From Oenanthe sinensis (taxonomy: Eukaryota > Streptophyta > Magnoliopsida > Apiales > Apiaceae): 64,000 bases of DNA. Location of the stretch: assembly GCA_028671895.1 (NCBI GenBank), contig JAPMAC010000209.1, forward strand, positions 23,024,501 through 23,088,500, given 5' to 3'. Each line of letters opens with the position of its first letter. The first letter of the stretch is position 1. The position numbers and the translations under genes are program-made. The notes below the pieces were generated by a model. It made no database searches, was not told the origin of the DNA, and saw only the letters and a program-made list of their open reading frames with translations. Below, in pieces: positions 37,430-50,680 of this stretch.

Positions 37430-38189
37430 GATATAAAATCCAATATTTTTAATGTTTAGATTTTAATAATATAGTATATATATATATAGACAATTGCTCA
37501 AATGAGAACCTTTGTTAAAATGATATATGTAATCTAATCTCAACCACACATTTGTATAATTATTTTAATATAATACATTTAATTAAATCTTATTTCTTAT
37601 CACTACCTCATTCTTCCTCTTTCATCTCCCACAAAAAAAATTCCTCCTTCATCCCCCACCCAATATCACCAACCTCTGGCCACCACCATCACCAACCTCC
37701 TACCACCATCACCGATCTCCAGCCGTCACCATTAATTCCGGTGAATCTTTCTTTCTCTCACGCGCGCGCACACACACATCTTATCTCTTTCTTCTACAGC
37801 TAACCCCCGGAGATACTTAACAACCAACGACACTCTGGTGAAAATCAGATCTGTAGTTTAGTCATGTTCTCTACTTAGATTTTAAAATCCCACCGGTGGT
37901 GATTTTTTTTGAAATTCTAGTAATTTTTTAATTGTTTATTGATTTGTGTTAATTTTCTGATTATTTCAAGTTGTAGTCGGTGATTATGTAAATAGGGGTG
38001 GTCTATATTAATGGGGATGATGATGATGGTAATGGTAGTGGCGATAAGGGTGGTGATTAGTGGTAGTGGTGGTGGTGGTTATGGAGATTTTTATTTGATT
38101 GTGTTGTTTTTTTAGCTATTTAAATGTGGTGATTTTGGTATGATGTTGGGGTGATTTGTAAGTGCTAGTCAGTGGTGGTGGTTCATAAA
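37430..38189. other. Low-complexity region (CCACCATCACC then GGTGGT)
   Basis: No gene. A C/A/T-rich stretch at 37610-37800 repeats CCACCATCACCAACCTCC-like units, and 37990-38090 is rich in GGTGGT/GATGAT on the same strand. The two blocks are roughly complementary in composition, suggesting the arms of a degraded inverted element. Confidence 0.4.
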
Positions 38190-39394
38190 GATCCAAAGCT
38201 TATGATCTATGATGAAACTCTTGCAAAGAAGATGTTTGAAAGAGAAAATACTGGAGTTGACTTTGAAGAAGCTAAGAAAGCTGAAGAAGAATTCAAGTGA
38301 TTAAAAGCTGAACTAACAATGCTCAAGTCCAGTTGAAAAGAAATAAGAGGAAGGCTGAAACTACAAAAAATAACCTGTTCATAAAAAGATTGCCTTGTCA
38401 GGGGTTGTAGAAAATTTAAACTCTGACAGACTAGTAACAAGGTCTAGAAAATCTCAAGCGGCAAACTCTGATGCTATGAAAGGCAAAGGAAATAAGAAGG
38501 TCTTAGAACCAATTAATGAACATATTTTCACTTCTGTGACATCTTGATTTGATCAAGAAGAAGAAGAGGAAGAAGTTGTGCTGACAAGAGTAAATTTTTT
38601 AGAAGTCAAGACTCCTTTTGGCTGAAGTTGTTGAAACCAAGACTCAGGCCAGAGAGACAAGAAAAATAGGAGGACTTAAATATAATGAAGTAGAGATCTT
38701 CAAATGGGAACAGTTGGATTTGAAGGAATCATATTCATTAGTTGACATTGTAGATGAATAATTAACTTAGAAGTATCTTGACAAATTCATCTCTATTTAA
38801 CTAGTTTTGGATACAATTGATGGAAATGAACTAAAGAAAAAGCTTGTTTATTTTCTTAAGGGTGGCAGGGTTTTCAAATTGAGTGATGTGGATCTGCTCA
38901 AAAGAAGCCAGAAAGAGCTAGAGTATGTTCTTTATTTACTTAACGAGAAGGATCAAGCCTCCAACATATGGATAAAGAGCATTAAGAAGACAGTCTCTAA
39001 CATACAAAAAAGAATGAAGAAAAACTCTAACGAGGTATACAAGCCAAGATATGTGATAAAAGATGGGAGTGAAATGAAGATGTCTACTGATGTTGTACAT
39101 CTAAACACCGCACTTGGTGTCACTCACTTGTTCTTAAATCCAGTTGGAGAAAGAATTGGCCGCATATATTTGGGATAAAGAATAGGCCACATATAATTGG
39201 GAGAAAACATGAGCAAAAAGTCAATTTATAATCTTAGGGCTGCCATCTTTCAAACAGATGACTCAAATAAAGAGTTAAGGAAGATCAAGCAAGAGATGAA
39301 GCAAAATCTGATTGCAGCTCAAGAAAAACTTCTCAATAATCTTATTGCATCAGAATTTGGGTTAAAGAAGATAGTAAATTATAGAAGAAAGTAA
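38190..39394 (+). pseudogene. SIRE ORF3 remnant, plus strand
   Basis: It begins with a recognisable ORF3-type stretch (DPKLMIYDETLAKKMFERENTG, about 38192), then Lys/Glu-rich fragments broken by stops. The longest open stretches are 38807-39178 (LKKKLVYFLKGGRVFKLSD..) and 39197-39394 (LRKIKQEMKQNLIAAQEKLL, coiled-coil-like). A degenerate polypurine tract and LTR start follow at 39484, as expected for the 3' end of a SIRE element. Function unknown; not expressed as an intact protein. Confidence 0.6.
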
Positions 39395-39483
39395 TCTTGC
39401 AAAATCTGACTACTCTATGTATTTTTCTCTATTGGTTTTTGACATCATCATATCATAATTTATACTTTATTTCACAAAGTATA

Positions 39484-40010
39484 AATTGAGATAAATTGTT
39501 AGATAAGAAAATATGAAGATGTTAGAATTTATGAAGATTAAAGTTTAGATAGATCAAACTATATCATAAAGTATATCTCAATCAGAATATACTTGATCAA
39601 AGCTTATGAGATCAGAGTGTGAGATGTCTATTCCTACAAATCAGGAGACGATGACGATAAATATGAAGATAAGAATGTTGGTTGTAGAAAGATATGGATT
39701 GCCATTATCACCTAGTTATAGATAAAAAAAAGATTTCTTGATTTCTTATAATTGATTTATATCGTGTTTTAGGTGATATAAACAGATATTAGGTTTATTT
39801 TGAAAGTGTTCAAATTGTATAATTTTTCTTATAATTTAGCAGCTCTTAAGAACTGCTAAATATCATATGGATGATCAAGTTCTCCTTTGTCGAGAACTCA
39901 CTGTTGTATTTTCTGAAGAAAATCAGAAGAAACCCCACGAAATGAGGGCAATGTAAGTTTAGCTATTAGCATTTGAGTACTAATTAGTTTATATCACTAG
40001 TATAGTATTA
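39484..40010 (+). repeat. Polypurine tract and 5' part of a SIRE-type LTR
   Basis: AAATTGAGATAAAT followed by TGTTAGATAAG (LTR start 39497) mirrors the polypurine-LTR junction at 2563. The diagnostic U5 end (C-rich block, CTAACA) is not found downstream, so the LTR is truncated. It contains 'taagaactgctaaat' partial inverted repeats near 39840. Confidence 0.5.
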
Positions 40011-40370
40011 TGTATTGTAAAGTCTTTGTCAATTTATATATAATCCTCCGTTTTTCCGAAAGATTTATAACTAAAATATGTCTTCTTTTAATGGTATATG
40101 TGATATTGTTTATAATTGTTGTACTCTATTTTAAATATGTAAATTATTTATTTACTCATGCTAGTGAAATTGAAATTTTAATATAGGTCAATTTCACCCT
40201 GAGGTCGAAGCTATGAGGAAAGGCCTTACTCAAGGACTCATTTTGGCTTTAGGAGTCCTAGTAGAAGCCCAGGTAGCAGTCATGGTATGAGTAGGAGCAA
40301 GAATGTTGAGCAGTCATGGTATGATTGAAAGTTTAGTTCAATCATAGTTTGTTTTATCTTGTATAATGTA

Positions 40371-41076
40371 GGATTTTATGGTTTCCATCCCTAAATAAAA
40401 AACCCGGTATTTAGGTCATTTAACTTTTAATTTTTCTTAATTAGGTCCTTCTATTAAAATCCGACTAAGAGACGTTAATTTTTGTTAATAAGGAAGATGA
40501 CATGGCAAATTACAAGACTATAATATTAGTGACATGACATATTACTCACCACACACATATACGTATACACACATATCTTATTTTCCCGTAGTCGGAGATA
40601 ATGACACCATCTAGAACCACCATCTTCTTACTCATGTTTTTCTAGCAACTTTTCTACCATATACATACATGTTTAAATGGATGCCTGCAACTTCCTTCCC
40701 TCCATCTGATCATCTGTTTTCTAACTTATCAATTCATTATCTTCTCCCTATCTTATCAATTCATCCAAGTGATATTTATATTTTACAATTATTCATATCT
40801 TCCCCCAAATTACAAATCCTGATTTAATTTACACTTATAAACTAAAGATAATAATACATAAAATTAAAAATTATGGTAAATTAAAATAAATAATATATAA
40901 TTAGATAACGAATAGGTATTCAAATAAGCTCAAACCAGGCGTGTCATTTGTAAAAGTTGGCAAAAATTGACGTCTCCGTTAGTCGGATTTTAACGGAAGG
41001 ACTTAATTCAGAAAAATTGAAAGTCAAATGACCTAAAATACTGATTTTTTTGTTTGGGGACTAATCCAAAAATTCC
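40371..41076. mobile_element. Non-autonomous element with terminal inverted repeats over 100 bp
   Basis: The left arm (from GATTTTATGGTTTCCATCCC, then TTTAGGTCATTT, TTAGGTCCTTC, TTAAAATCCGACTAA) is the inverted match of the right arm (TTAGTCGGATTTTAACGGAAGGAC, AAATGACCTAAAATAC, GGGGACTAATCC). The core is AT-rich with no coding capacity. Long arms and internal AT-richness suggest a Mutator-like MITE. No target duplication could be read with certainty. Confidence 0.75.
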
Positions 41077-41379
41077 AAATAGTTGAAGTACAAATGAATT
41101 TATTTTCTCTATTGTCTTTCAAAGTTTGTTTTATCATGTACTATTAGAGCTTTATCAAGTATTCTATTTAAATCCTTAACCATCTGATATTTGCCTCACC
41201 GTTTGCAAAACAACTGTATGATTAAAATATTCAACTTTATTCATAAGGTTTTTTTGTTAACGTACTAATATATATAATTTATATTGAGAGTTGCATTCTA
41301 GGGAGAATCTTGTATAGAGTAATAATCATTGTTATGCCCAAATTTCAGCATCTGTTATTTGTGATAGACTAGTATTTAT

Positions 41380-43626
41380 TGAGCTGAATTTATAGTTGTT
41401 CAGGTGGATTATTGTTGTTGTTATTGAAGGACCTCTGCCTCCGGGGTTAATTATTGAAGAAGGCCTTCCAGTATTAATCATTAACGAAGGCCCTCCGCCT
41501 CCAAGGTTAATTGTTGAAGACCCTTACTCTGTACTCCATGAGTTATTCTTGGCGGGGAGCTATGAGATACTACTTGCCTCAACTTGGAAGATATTTTCTC
41601 TATATTCAAGAGGGTTGTCCTTGTCCTTCAGTCAAGGTATCCAGGAAATAGCTGTAGTAAACCGACTAGAGCCAACGGTTTTTGAGTCAATATCAGATTC
41701 ATGAATTTCTTGGGTCTTATACTGGGTTTTGAACTACCCAAACAAGCCTTAATGAAGAGACCTCTTCCAAGTAGGTCTTTCTGTCATATTTTGATTCAAA
41801 GAAGGAAATATTTTCCTATCGGACCCCTACTTCAACAAGAACTACATCGGCTTGATCTCCTATAAATAGTGGTACTTAAGCACATTGTTAGGGTTTGAAA
41901 GTTGAGAGCCCCCACCAACTAAAAAACCTTAACGATCTCAACCCCAAATATTCATCAACCACCACACTCCGACGACTTTTCAGGTAAAAAACACCACCCT
42001 AGATCTTGATTATGGGCATGGACCTCAAATTTTATTATTACTAAATTTCTCCATCAATAAATTGGCACTAAAAGGAGGGCAAATCCACATCTTAGCAAGA
42101 AAGATGTTACATCAAATCTAGGGTTTTAAAGGTTGTCATGGTGGAATTAAAGGCGACCACGGTAGACAACGAAGGGGGAGATATTTAGCAAGGTTTGTAG
42201 GGGTTGTTGGCATTCATTATGTTATGGTTCTCATCATGGTTTGAAGGATATGGTCTTACGTGTGGTTTAATGGCTGACAGGTCACCGAGCTCGGAGTCAA
42301 AATAGAAGAAGATTGGTATGTATTGTGTTACATGTGTTATATACGTTGTTTGGGTCATATCTGTGCTGTTTGGCTGAAGGAGAAATAGACTTGCACGGAT
42401 GAAACACAATTATCGGGAGATGCATCGCCATCTCCATCTCCATCTCCCAAGGCACTCCGTCCAGGTAAAAATCTAATTTCTTGATATATTTTTATTGTTG
42501 GCTGAAATTTTACAAGTAGCAATTTTTTTTATTGAAGTCCCTTCACGAGTTAAAATATTATTGAAGACCCTTCATGAGATAAAATATTATTGAAGACCCT
42601 TCATTAGGTAAAATTTTATTGAAGACCCTCAACTTCATGGGTAAAATTTTATTGAAGGCACTTCATGGATAAAATTTTATTGAAAACCCTCAATTTCATG
42701 GGTAAAATTTTTATTGAAGGCCCTTTATGGGGTAAAATTTTATTGAAGACCCTTCATGGGGTAAACATTTTATTGAAGATCCTTCATGGAGTAAAATTTT
42801 ATTGAAGACCTTTCGTTGGGTAAAATTTTATTGAAGACCTTCAGCTTCATGGGTAAAAATGTTATTGAAGGCTTTTCATGGGGTAAAATTTTATTAAAAA
42901 CCTTTCATGAGGTAAAATATTATTGAAGAACCTTAATGGGGTAAAATATTATTTAAAAACCCTTCATTAATTGGATAAAATTTTATTAAAGACCCACAAC
43001 TTCATGGGTAAAAATTTGATTGAAGGCCTTTTATGGGGTAAAATTTTATTGAAGATCTTTCACGGGGTAAAATATTATTAAAGACCCTTCGTGGGATAAA
43101 ATTTTATTGAAGACCCTCAGTTTCATCGGTAAAATTTTATTGAAAGCTCTTCATGGGTAAATTTTTTATTGAAGACCCTCATCTTCATGGGTAAAATTTT
43201 TATTGAAGGTCCTTCATGGGTATTTTTTTCCAAAGCTCTTCATGTGTTACAGTATTATTGAAGATTTTGAAGATTATTGAAGGCCTTCTAGGGTTAAAAA
43301 TTTTGAAGATTGTTCAACGTCCTTTTGGATTTGAAGATTTTGAAAATTATTGAAGGTCATTTAGGGTTAAAGAGACCTCTTCCAAGTAGGTCTCTCTTGT
43401 CTATTTTGATTCAAAGAAGGAGACTTTTTCCTATCGGGCTTCTACTTCAGCAAGAACTACGTGGACCTGATTCTCTATAAATAGGGGCACATAAGCACAT
43501 TGTTAGGGGTTAAAAGTTAAGAGCCCCCACTAACTAAAAAACTCTAACAATATCAGCCTCCAATATTTATTGACCATGATGAAGAACCTCAAATTTTTTT
43601 ATTACCAAATTTCTCCATCAACAAAT
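41380..43626 (+). mobile_element. Short LTR-type element (TRIM/LARD-like) with internal minisatellite
   Basis: Two direct repeats, 41756-42062 and 43369-43626, share GAGACCTCTTCCAAGTAGGTC, ATTTTGATTCAAAGAAGGA, a TATA box (TATAAATAG), 'aagcacattgttaggg', 'gagcccccac(c/t)aacta' and end AAATTTCTCCATCAA. After the first copy comes TTGGCACTAAAAGGAGGG, like the start of Gypsy/Tat internal regions. No gag or pol lies between; the interior is a tandem repeat. The outer 5' LTR limit (about 41380) is an estimate. Confidence 0.55.
42528..43330. repeat. Minisatellite, unit about 30 bp
   Basis: Roughly two dozen degenerate copies of GTAAAATTTTATTGAAGACC + CTTCATGGG, with higher-order alternation of short units and longer ones containing 'ctcaacttcatggg'. 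Related shorter units occur at 41430-41525 (gaaggcc..ccggggttaattattgaag). Confidence 0.95.
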
Positions 43627-43629
43627 TTC

Positions 43630-44319
43630 AACAATCATGATTATCCAGGCAGTGGAAGAATACATGGCTAAAAAAGACCAATAATAAGAAAGTACATGAA
43701 AGTACAACAAATTAGAGGGGTGCTTTCAACATGTTTGTGGCAGCAAATCCCTTTTAATTTTCAGTAATCGAACGTATGCAGAGAATTGAACTCTAGTGAA
43801 GGTAGTTGCAAATGGACTTCTTTACAGCCAAACCGCAGAATAGAACCATGCATAGCAGTGACTATTCTTGGGACAAAGTCGTGGAAACAAGCTAGGTAAA
43901 CCACCAAGATGATCATCCAGGTATCTGGTAATGGGCATGGACCGTGGCCGAACTAGAATTTCTAAAAATCATGACTTGAAAAATATTTTTTTATTAATTT
44001 TTGAATATCATCCGGGACTAGAGCCTAAACCTACCCCTTGAATTACTTCCTCCCCTGGGCAGAAGTTGCCCCATATTTTTTTTGTTTTATCAATTTTCCT
44101 CCATTAACACTGATACAAAAATGCAGAAGTGTCTCAATAAAAATAAAAAATTATATAGGTGCCTCTTTAAAAGTAATTTGGTATCCCCATAAAATTTATT
44201 CTTAAATTCGTAGATGTGAGAGAGTTATCAAGGCAACAAGTAGTAGAAGCCCGAGAAAAGTGCCAATACTAATAATACGTTTCGACTTATTTTAACGGGG
44301 TTTGTTCATTCTTATAGAT
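43630..44319. other. No gene recognised
   Basis: Between the minisatellite element and a MITE. No coding sequence, repeat array or element ends that can be supported. Confidence 0.4.
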
Positions 44320-44724
44320 TTAGGGTCCGTTTGGTTATGGGTAATGAGTAAAGGGAAAGAAAAACAACTAAATCCATTCGACGTTTGTTTTATAAAAACA
44401 ATGATTCCCTTTGACCCTTTTGAGAATTTTAAGTTTTGGGTTTACCCGATACTCCTCCACTCACATTCCCCACATCTCCCAAGGTATTTGTTTTCCATGT
44501 CTCATATCTATTTCTCTCTCTCATATACCCAACTCACTTTCCACCTCCATGTAACTATAACTTGTATCAATCCTTAAAATTATAATTTTCTCAAAATAAT
44601 TAATTATTTTATTTTCGGATTGAAACCAAACAAGGAAAAAAATTCAAGACCATTCATTTCCTTTCTCTTTCTTTCCCTTTTTAAGCCTTTTTCTCTTTTC
44701 CCATGTAAAACAAACGCCCCCTAA
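44320..44724. mobile_element. Tourist/PIF-Harbinger-like MITE
   Basis: Ends GGGTCCGTTTGG (44323) and CAAACGCCCC(C) (44721) are imperfect inverted repeats, flanked by TTA and TAA, the three-base target type of PIF/Harbinger elements. The interior has no credible protein. A relative lies in the eIF1 intron at 33662-33812. Confidence 0.6.
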
Positions 44725-44734
44725 GTTTATAATT

Positions 44735-47700
44735 TGTAACACCCGTAAATTTTTAAAGTGCAATATTATATTTTAATTAAGAGATGGAGAATTTGATTCA
44801 AAATTTGGTAAATATTATGGAGATGCGGAAAAGTGAGTATAATTGATTTTTAATATTTGATAATTTTAATAAATGATTTTAGTGGTGGATTATTTTAAAT
44901 AATATCCATAAATGCCACTAAAATTATTAAAGTCAGAAAATGGATATTTTATATATTTTCGGAAGAGAGATAATACTAGATTTATTCTAGAAATATATAT
45001 TTAAAATTTAGCAAGTGAATTATTTTGGATACCATTATTGTGAAATTTACTTGGAGAATATTATTAATATTTTAGTGTTGGTATTTAATTATTAAAAAAA
45101 ATATTCAAGAGACCAATAAATATTTTATTGGAAATAGAATGGATATATATTTTGAGAACTAAGTTTTTTTGAAGAAGTATTTAATTTGAGAAAAATGAGC
45201 CTTGACCCATAATTTATTTTGAGTGAACCTTTGTATTTAAATTGGGTCAAAGCAAGTGGGGTTTTAGTATAATTTGGGACAACCCATTTATTTATTTATT
45301 AGCCCAAATTCATTTAATCATATAAATAGAAGTTAGCAAATAGAATTCATTTTATTTAGTTGTCTCCCTAGACCTGTCAAACCGTGTCGTGTCGTGTAAT
45401 GTCGTGTTTCGTATACTTTTGGGTATACACGAAAACGACACGATTACAAACTGTGTACTTTGAACTGTGACACGAACACGACACGACTTGTACACGATCA
45501 GACACGACTTGGGTACTATTTGTGTACACGAAACGAATGGAAACGAACTCTTACACGAAATTGTTAAAATTTTGAAATATTTTATAAAAATATTTTTATA
45601 AATTTATTAAGTTATATTATAATATTATTTATTTTTAAAAATTATTTATATATTTATCTATGTCGTATACTTCGTGTCGTGTCGTGTACTCGAAGGGTAA
45701 ACACAAAACCGACACTAAATTTTGCTCGTGTACATTCGTATTCGTGTACTTTCGTGTCGTGTACTAAAAATGCAAATGCAAACACAAACACTAAATTTTC
45801 ATGTCGTTTCATGTCGTGTAAATCGTGTCGTGTCCAAAATTGTCGGGTCTAGTCTTCCCCGTGAGACTAGAGAGAGAAAAATTATTAGAGAGAGAGAGTG
45901 AACTTGAGAATTTGATTTTTAGCAACCGAAGCCTGATCGTGCATGCAAAGCCGTATCTGTTATCTACGAGAAGAGCTAGACGCAACGATATAACTTTTGT
46001 GTGATTTCGAGAAAGTACGAAAATTGAGTTTGGTGGAGTAAAGTCTCGGATTCTAGATTTTTAACTACGAGAGGGTATTATTCTTTACTCCGAAGCATTA
46101 TTTGTGTTTATTTTGGTACGGATCGTAGTATTTTGTGATTGCGTGGCGAATTTTAATTTATTATTCTCAAGAATTGATATTTTTATTTGGAGATATGAGT
46201 TGAGATAATTATTAATGGATATTATTTGAATATGATTTAATATTTATTTGGATGGAATTTGATTTGATTTTGGTAATTATTTGGAGTAATATTTTAGGAA
46301 TATTAAGTGAGGTGTTTATATTTATTTTTGGGATTTAAATGGATTGGGTAATCAATTGAAATTGGGGGAAATGAAATTGGGGCTTGTAAATGAAAAAGGA
46401 GAAGTGGGTTTGGACTTGTGTTGGTGTGAATTGAAATCGGAGCTGGAGGGGGAGCCCCACCGCGACGGCAACGGAGGCCGGCGATCGTTGTAGTTGGTGG
46501 CAGGAGAGAGGAGATATGATTATTTTGTGAGATTGGAGTGTTAGGTGAATAAAAGTGAATTATTTTTATTTGGAGAGTGGGTGTATTTTTGGAGATATTG
46601 TAAATTATTCATGGGAAGTGAATATTTTAAAAAGGGGTTATTTTATTTAAATTATTATTTGAGTGTTGGATATTAAAGAGGAGAATTATTTGGACATTAA
46701 TTGGAGTGAAGACCTGTGTTGGTATTTAAAATGAGAAATATTATTTAATAAAGGGAATATTGTTGATTTGAATTATTTAGAGACGAGTGTGATTTAAATT
46801 TGAGACTGATTTAAATAAATTGAGACGAGAGTGAGATGTCAGATTGTTTTCAAAGAAGAGGTATTACCAATTTTCAATAAATTGGTAGTAATAGGATTAA
46901 TTATTTATATAACGGAAAATAGGGCGTGATATTGAGAATAATAATAAAATGAGATTTATTTAAGAATGTTGAGATGAAAGAGATAATTAAATTGGTGACT
47001 AATATTTTATTCGGATATTTAAAATCCAAATAAATATAAGTTGACTAAAGAGTTATTTTTTTTTGTTAAAAAGGTAAATTATAGTAGCTGCTTGATTAAA
47101 TTTTGAGCCAGCACTACATTTAAATTATAGCTTGAGTTCGACGGACCTGATGCAAGTTCATTCCTATCTCCACTTCTGAGATATTGTGATATTTTAAAGA
47201 GCATATGATGAGTTTAAATTGCTATATTTTGACTTCGTTTTAAATCTAAATTCTTGATTTATTCTTGTCTTATGATTTATCCTGTTTCATTAAATTGTAT
47301 TCATTTATCTGAGAATATTTTTGTGAATTATCGTTTCTCGAAACATCATTTGAATTTTACTCTTATAGTATAGAATTCCAATACTGCTCATATCCTATAT
47401 ATAAGCTATTGTTTTTATTATTATGAAACTGTTCTCATTATTTCGAGATAGTTGCATGTTTATTAAGTTACTTTATATCCTTAGCTACTCTCATAGTTTT
47501 CGAGGTAGCTGTGGGTCATTCTATCTGGAGTTCGAGGTTGTTCATTTCAAACTTGATAAAATTATTTTAATCTTATTCATCCATTATTCGAGTCAATAGC
47601 ATAATTAGAGCAACTGGCTCACTGAAAGTGAGGTCAGACCAAATTATATTATTTTATTTGTTGATGATTATGTGGTAATGAGATATTGAGATCGAGTAGG

Positions 47701-48614
47701 AGTCCATCATACTGGTCAACATGGACACTGTGTATACATTCTGTGGGGAGTTCTGTGGACGGACATAACATATTTATATATATTATATTACATATTATGG
47801 GCACAGATGTTGCCTAGAGTCTATGAGAGAGAGACCCGAATGCTAGCAAAAGAAGGTGATACTTGAGACATGATAGTGATCGTACCATGGGGTATCACGG
47901 ATGGTGGTATATCGCACTATAGATCGAGTATCGCAAAGTGAACCGACCAGTTTTATAAATATTTATTGAGTATCATTTCTTTTATGGAATCACTTGCATA
48001 CTTTGAATTTGACTTGTGAATAATTGGAGATATGTATGTCACCCAAATATTCTATTGTTTCCTTTGATATAGTGATTCCTATTTGAGATTGGAAGCTGAG
48101 GCAAGTTTATAATTGACCTCTGCTATTTTGAGATTTATTTATTTATTGATCACCCTAGTGGTGTACTTGGTGAGAAATTATTCGCTCATACTTGAGTATT
48201 TTTTTTGTGATTTGTTCATAGTTAAACGTGAAAATAGTGAGAACCCCAATCTAGCTGATAAAGTGATAAGGTGAAGGGGATTATCCAAAGCTGATGTGTT
48301 CTAGGTTGTTTAACCCTAAGTTTATAGCCTCTTAGTCCAGACGTCGAACTAGTTTAGCTGCTTTAGACAAATAGAGATTTATGGAATATAATAATATTAT
48401 TTTAAGTTGTGTAAGATCGTATTAATACTCATGGTGTGTGTGGATCCCGAGTTACGCTTGGCACACCACCGTTCCTCTACAAAGATGAATTATGTGATGA
48501 TCGTTCGTTGTGCGCCGTTGCGATCAGGTAAGTTTTATACTTATCCATATTGAGTTTGAGATGAGATGTGCCGTGACACCTGAAACCACCAGGTCGGGGT
48601 TCGGGGCTGTTACA
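44735..48614 (+). repeat. Gypsy 5' LTR, about 3.9 kb
   Basis: Starts TGTAACACCCG and ends GGGGCTGTTACA, a matched TG..CA pair, with pol-derived sequence 3' of it. At 3880 bp, including a 483-bp insertion, it is very long, as seen in some chromovirus (Tekay/Del) lineages. The last 447 bases recur at 56022-56468. No standard primer-binding site follows, because the internal region resumes in the protease/RT part after a deletion. Confidence 0.7.
45369..45851. mobile_element. CGTGTCGTG-rich insertion in the Gypsy LTR
   Basis: Ends TAGACCTGTCAAAC and (inverted) TAGACCCGACAATT form a terminal inverted repeat. Flanks GTCTCCC and GTCTTCCC are a near-match target duplication (7-8 bp). Both ends are packed with GTGTCGTG / CACGACAC words, and the AT-rich middle is about 100 bases. 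It is probably a hAT-type non-autonomous element. Confidence 0.65.
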
Positions 48615-50680
48615 GAGATGAGATCAGATCTTTAGGTCAAAAGCAGACCAAGAAATTTTTATCTATAATTCAAGCTAAGAGATTGTTGTGGCAAGGTTGT
48701 GATGTGTATTTGACTCATGTGGTAGATATTAGCCAGCCAAGTCCTAAGATGGAGGATATTCCAGAGGTTGTATTTCCTAGTGATTTTCCTGGTTTGCCAC
48801 CAGACAGAAAAATAGAGTTTACTATTGATTTAGCTCCAAGAACTGCTCCAATATCTAATGCCCCCTATCAGACGGCTATAATTGAAATGAAAGAGTTGGC
48901 CACCTAGTTGCAAGAATTATTAGACAAAGGAGTGATTCGGCCAAGTGTGACTCCTTTGGGAGCACCAGTGCTATTTGTGAAGAAGAAAGATGGTTCAATG
49001 CATCTATGCATTGACTATCGAGAATTGAATAACATGACGATTAAAAATAAGTAGTCTCTACCGAGGATTGATGATTTGTTTGATCAACTGAAAGGTGCTG
49101 CTTACTTTTCAAAGATCGATTTGAGGTCAGGGTATTATTAGCTAAAGGTTAAGCCTTACGATGTACCCAAGATTGCTTTTCAGATCCGTTATGGTCATTA
49201 TGAGTTTTTAGTTATGTCCTTTGGGCTGACGAATGCTCTAGCTGCCTTTATGGACCTAATGAATAGAGTTTTCAAGAATTACTTGGATAACTTTGTGATT
49301 GTGTTTATTGATGATATTTTGATTTATTCTAAGTCCCAAGAAGAGCACGCTGAACATTTGAGATTGACACTAGAGATACTTAGAAAGGAAACATTATATG
49401 CAAAATTTTCAAAGTATGAGTTTTGGTTGAAAGAAGTCAAGTTTCTTGGCCATGTGATTAGTGATAAAGGAATCTCAATGGATGCTGGCAAGGTGGAAGC
49501 AGTATCAAGTTGGAATAGGTCGAATATGTCTACCGAAGTGAGAAGTTTCCTAGGACTGGCAAGATACTACAAAAGATTTGTGAAAGACTTTTCAAAGATA
49601 ACAACCCCTCTGACTAAGTTGACGAGAAAGAGAGAGAAATTCGAATGGACTCCTAAATGTGAAGAAAGCTTACTGGAGTTGAAATAGAGATCGATTAGTG
49701 CACCTGTCTTGGCTTTGCCATAGAAAAGTGAAAACTTTGTGATCTTTAGTGATGCGTCCCATTAGGGATTGGGCTGTGTGTTGATGCAACACGACAAAGT
49801 TATTGCCTATTCTTCTAGGAAACTGAAAGAATATGTATCGAGATATCCTACGCATGATCTTGAATTAGCAACTATAGTGTTCGCCCTAAAGATCTGGCGA
49901 CATTATTTATACGGTGAGAAATGTGAGATTTACAAAGATCACAATAGTTTGAAATATATCTTTACACATAAGGAATTGAATATGAAATAGAGAAGATGGT
50001 TAGAACTGAATAAATATTATGATTGTTCAATAAATTATCATCCGGGCAAAGCTAATGTGGTTGCTGATTCTTTGATCCGGAAAGAGAGACTCAATTTGTT
50101 GACTTTCGAAAGGGAGTTGATCAGAGAGTTTGAGAAACTGGAAATCGAAGTCAAGATTCCAGTTCAAGCCAATGAATGTGTCTATGAGGTTGTGGTGCAA
50201 CCAAAGTTATTCGAGACGATAAAAAGATGTCAATAAAAAGTGATAAAGAACCAATATAGTGAGTTAACGGGAGAAGAGCTTCAGAGTTAGAAGGATCATA
50301 AAGGAATCAAAAAAATTTCTTCGAGAATCTGGATTCCTAATGTCCCCGAGTTAAAAGAAGAGATCTTGCGTGAAGCGCACAATTTGAGATATTCTATAAA
50401 CCCAGGGAGTACAAAGATTTACCAAGATTTGAAAAAATACTATTGGTATCCAAACATGAAAAGAGAGATTGCTGACTGGGTTAACAAGTGTTTGACCTGT
50501 CAGAGAATAAGGCTGAACATCATAATCCCAGTGGATTGTTGCAACCTTTAGAAATCCCAGAATTGAAATGGGAACATTTGACGATAGACTTCGTGGTAGG
50601 TTTACCACATACCCGAGCAAATCATGATGCTATTTAGGTAATCATGGACAGACTTACCAAGTCTACCCATTTTCTTCCCT
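48615..50680 (+). pseudogene. Gypsy pol (RT, RNase H, integrase), copy 1
   Basis: It encodes PPDRKIEFTIDL, RT (LFVKKKDGSMHLCIDYRELN, FIDDILIYS with the FxDD catalytic motif), RNase H (SDASH, HDLELA), the integrase zinc finger (HNLRYSINPG..CLTCQRI) and the start of the integrase core (DFVVGLPHT, VIMDRLTKSTHFLP), where it stops against SIRE sequence at about 50680. In-frame stops are at 48905, 49052, 49139, 49685, 49721, 49763, 49988, 50234, 50288 and 50635, and one base is lost near 50510. Gag and most of the protease are absent. Confidence 0.9.

Noticed and set aside
37552..37803. Small His/Pro/Ser-rich protein
   Set aside because: Low-complexity CCACCATCACC repeats; no start context or homology.
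42528..43330. CRISPR array (regular repeats)
   Set aside because: Units are contiguous and degenerate without unique spacers, in a plant nuclear genome; it is a minisatellite.
44302..44577. 91-codon reading frame
   Set aside because: Lies within a MITE with inverted ends; no protein similarity recognised.
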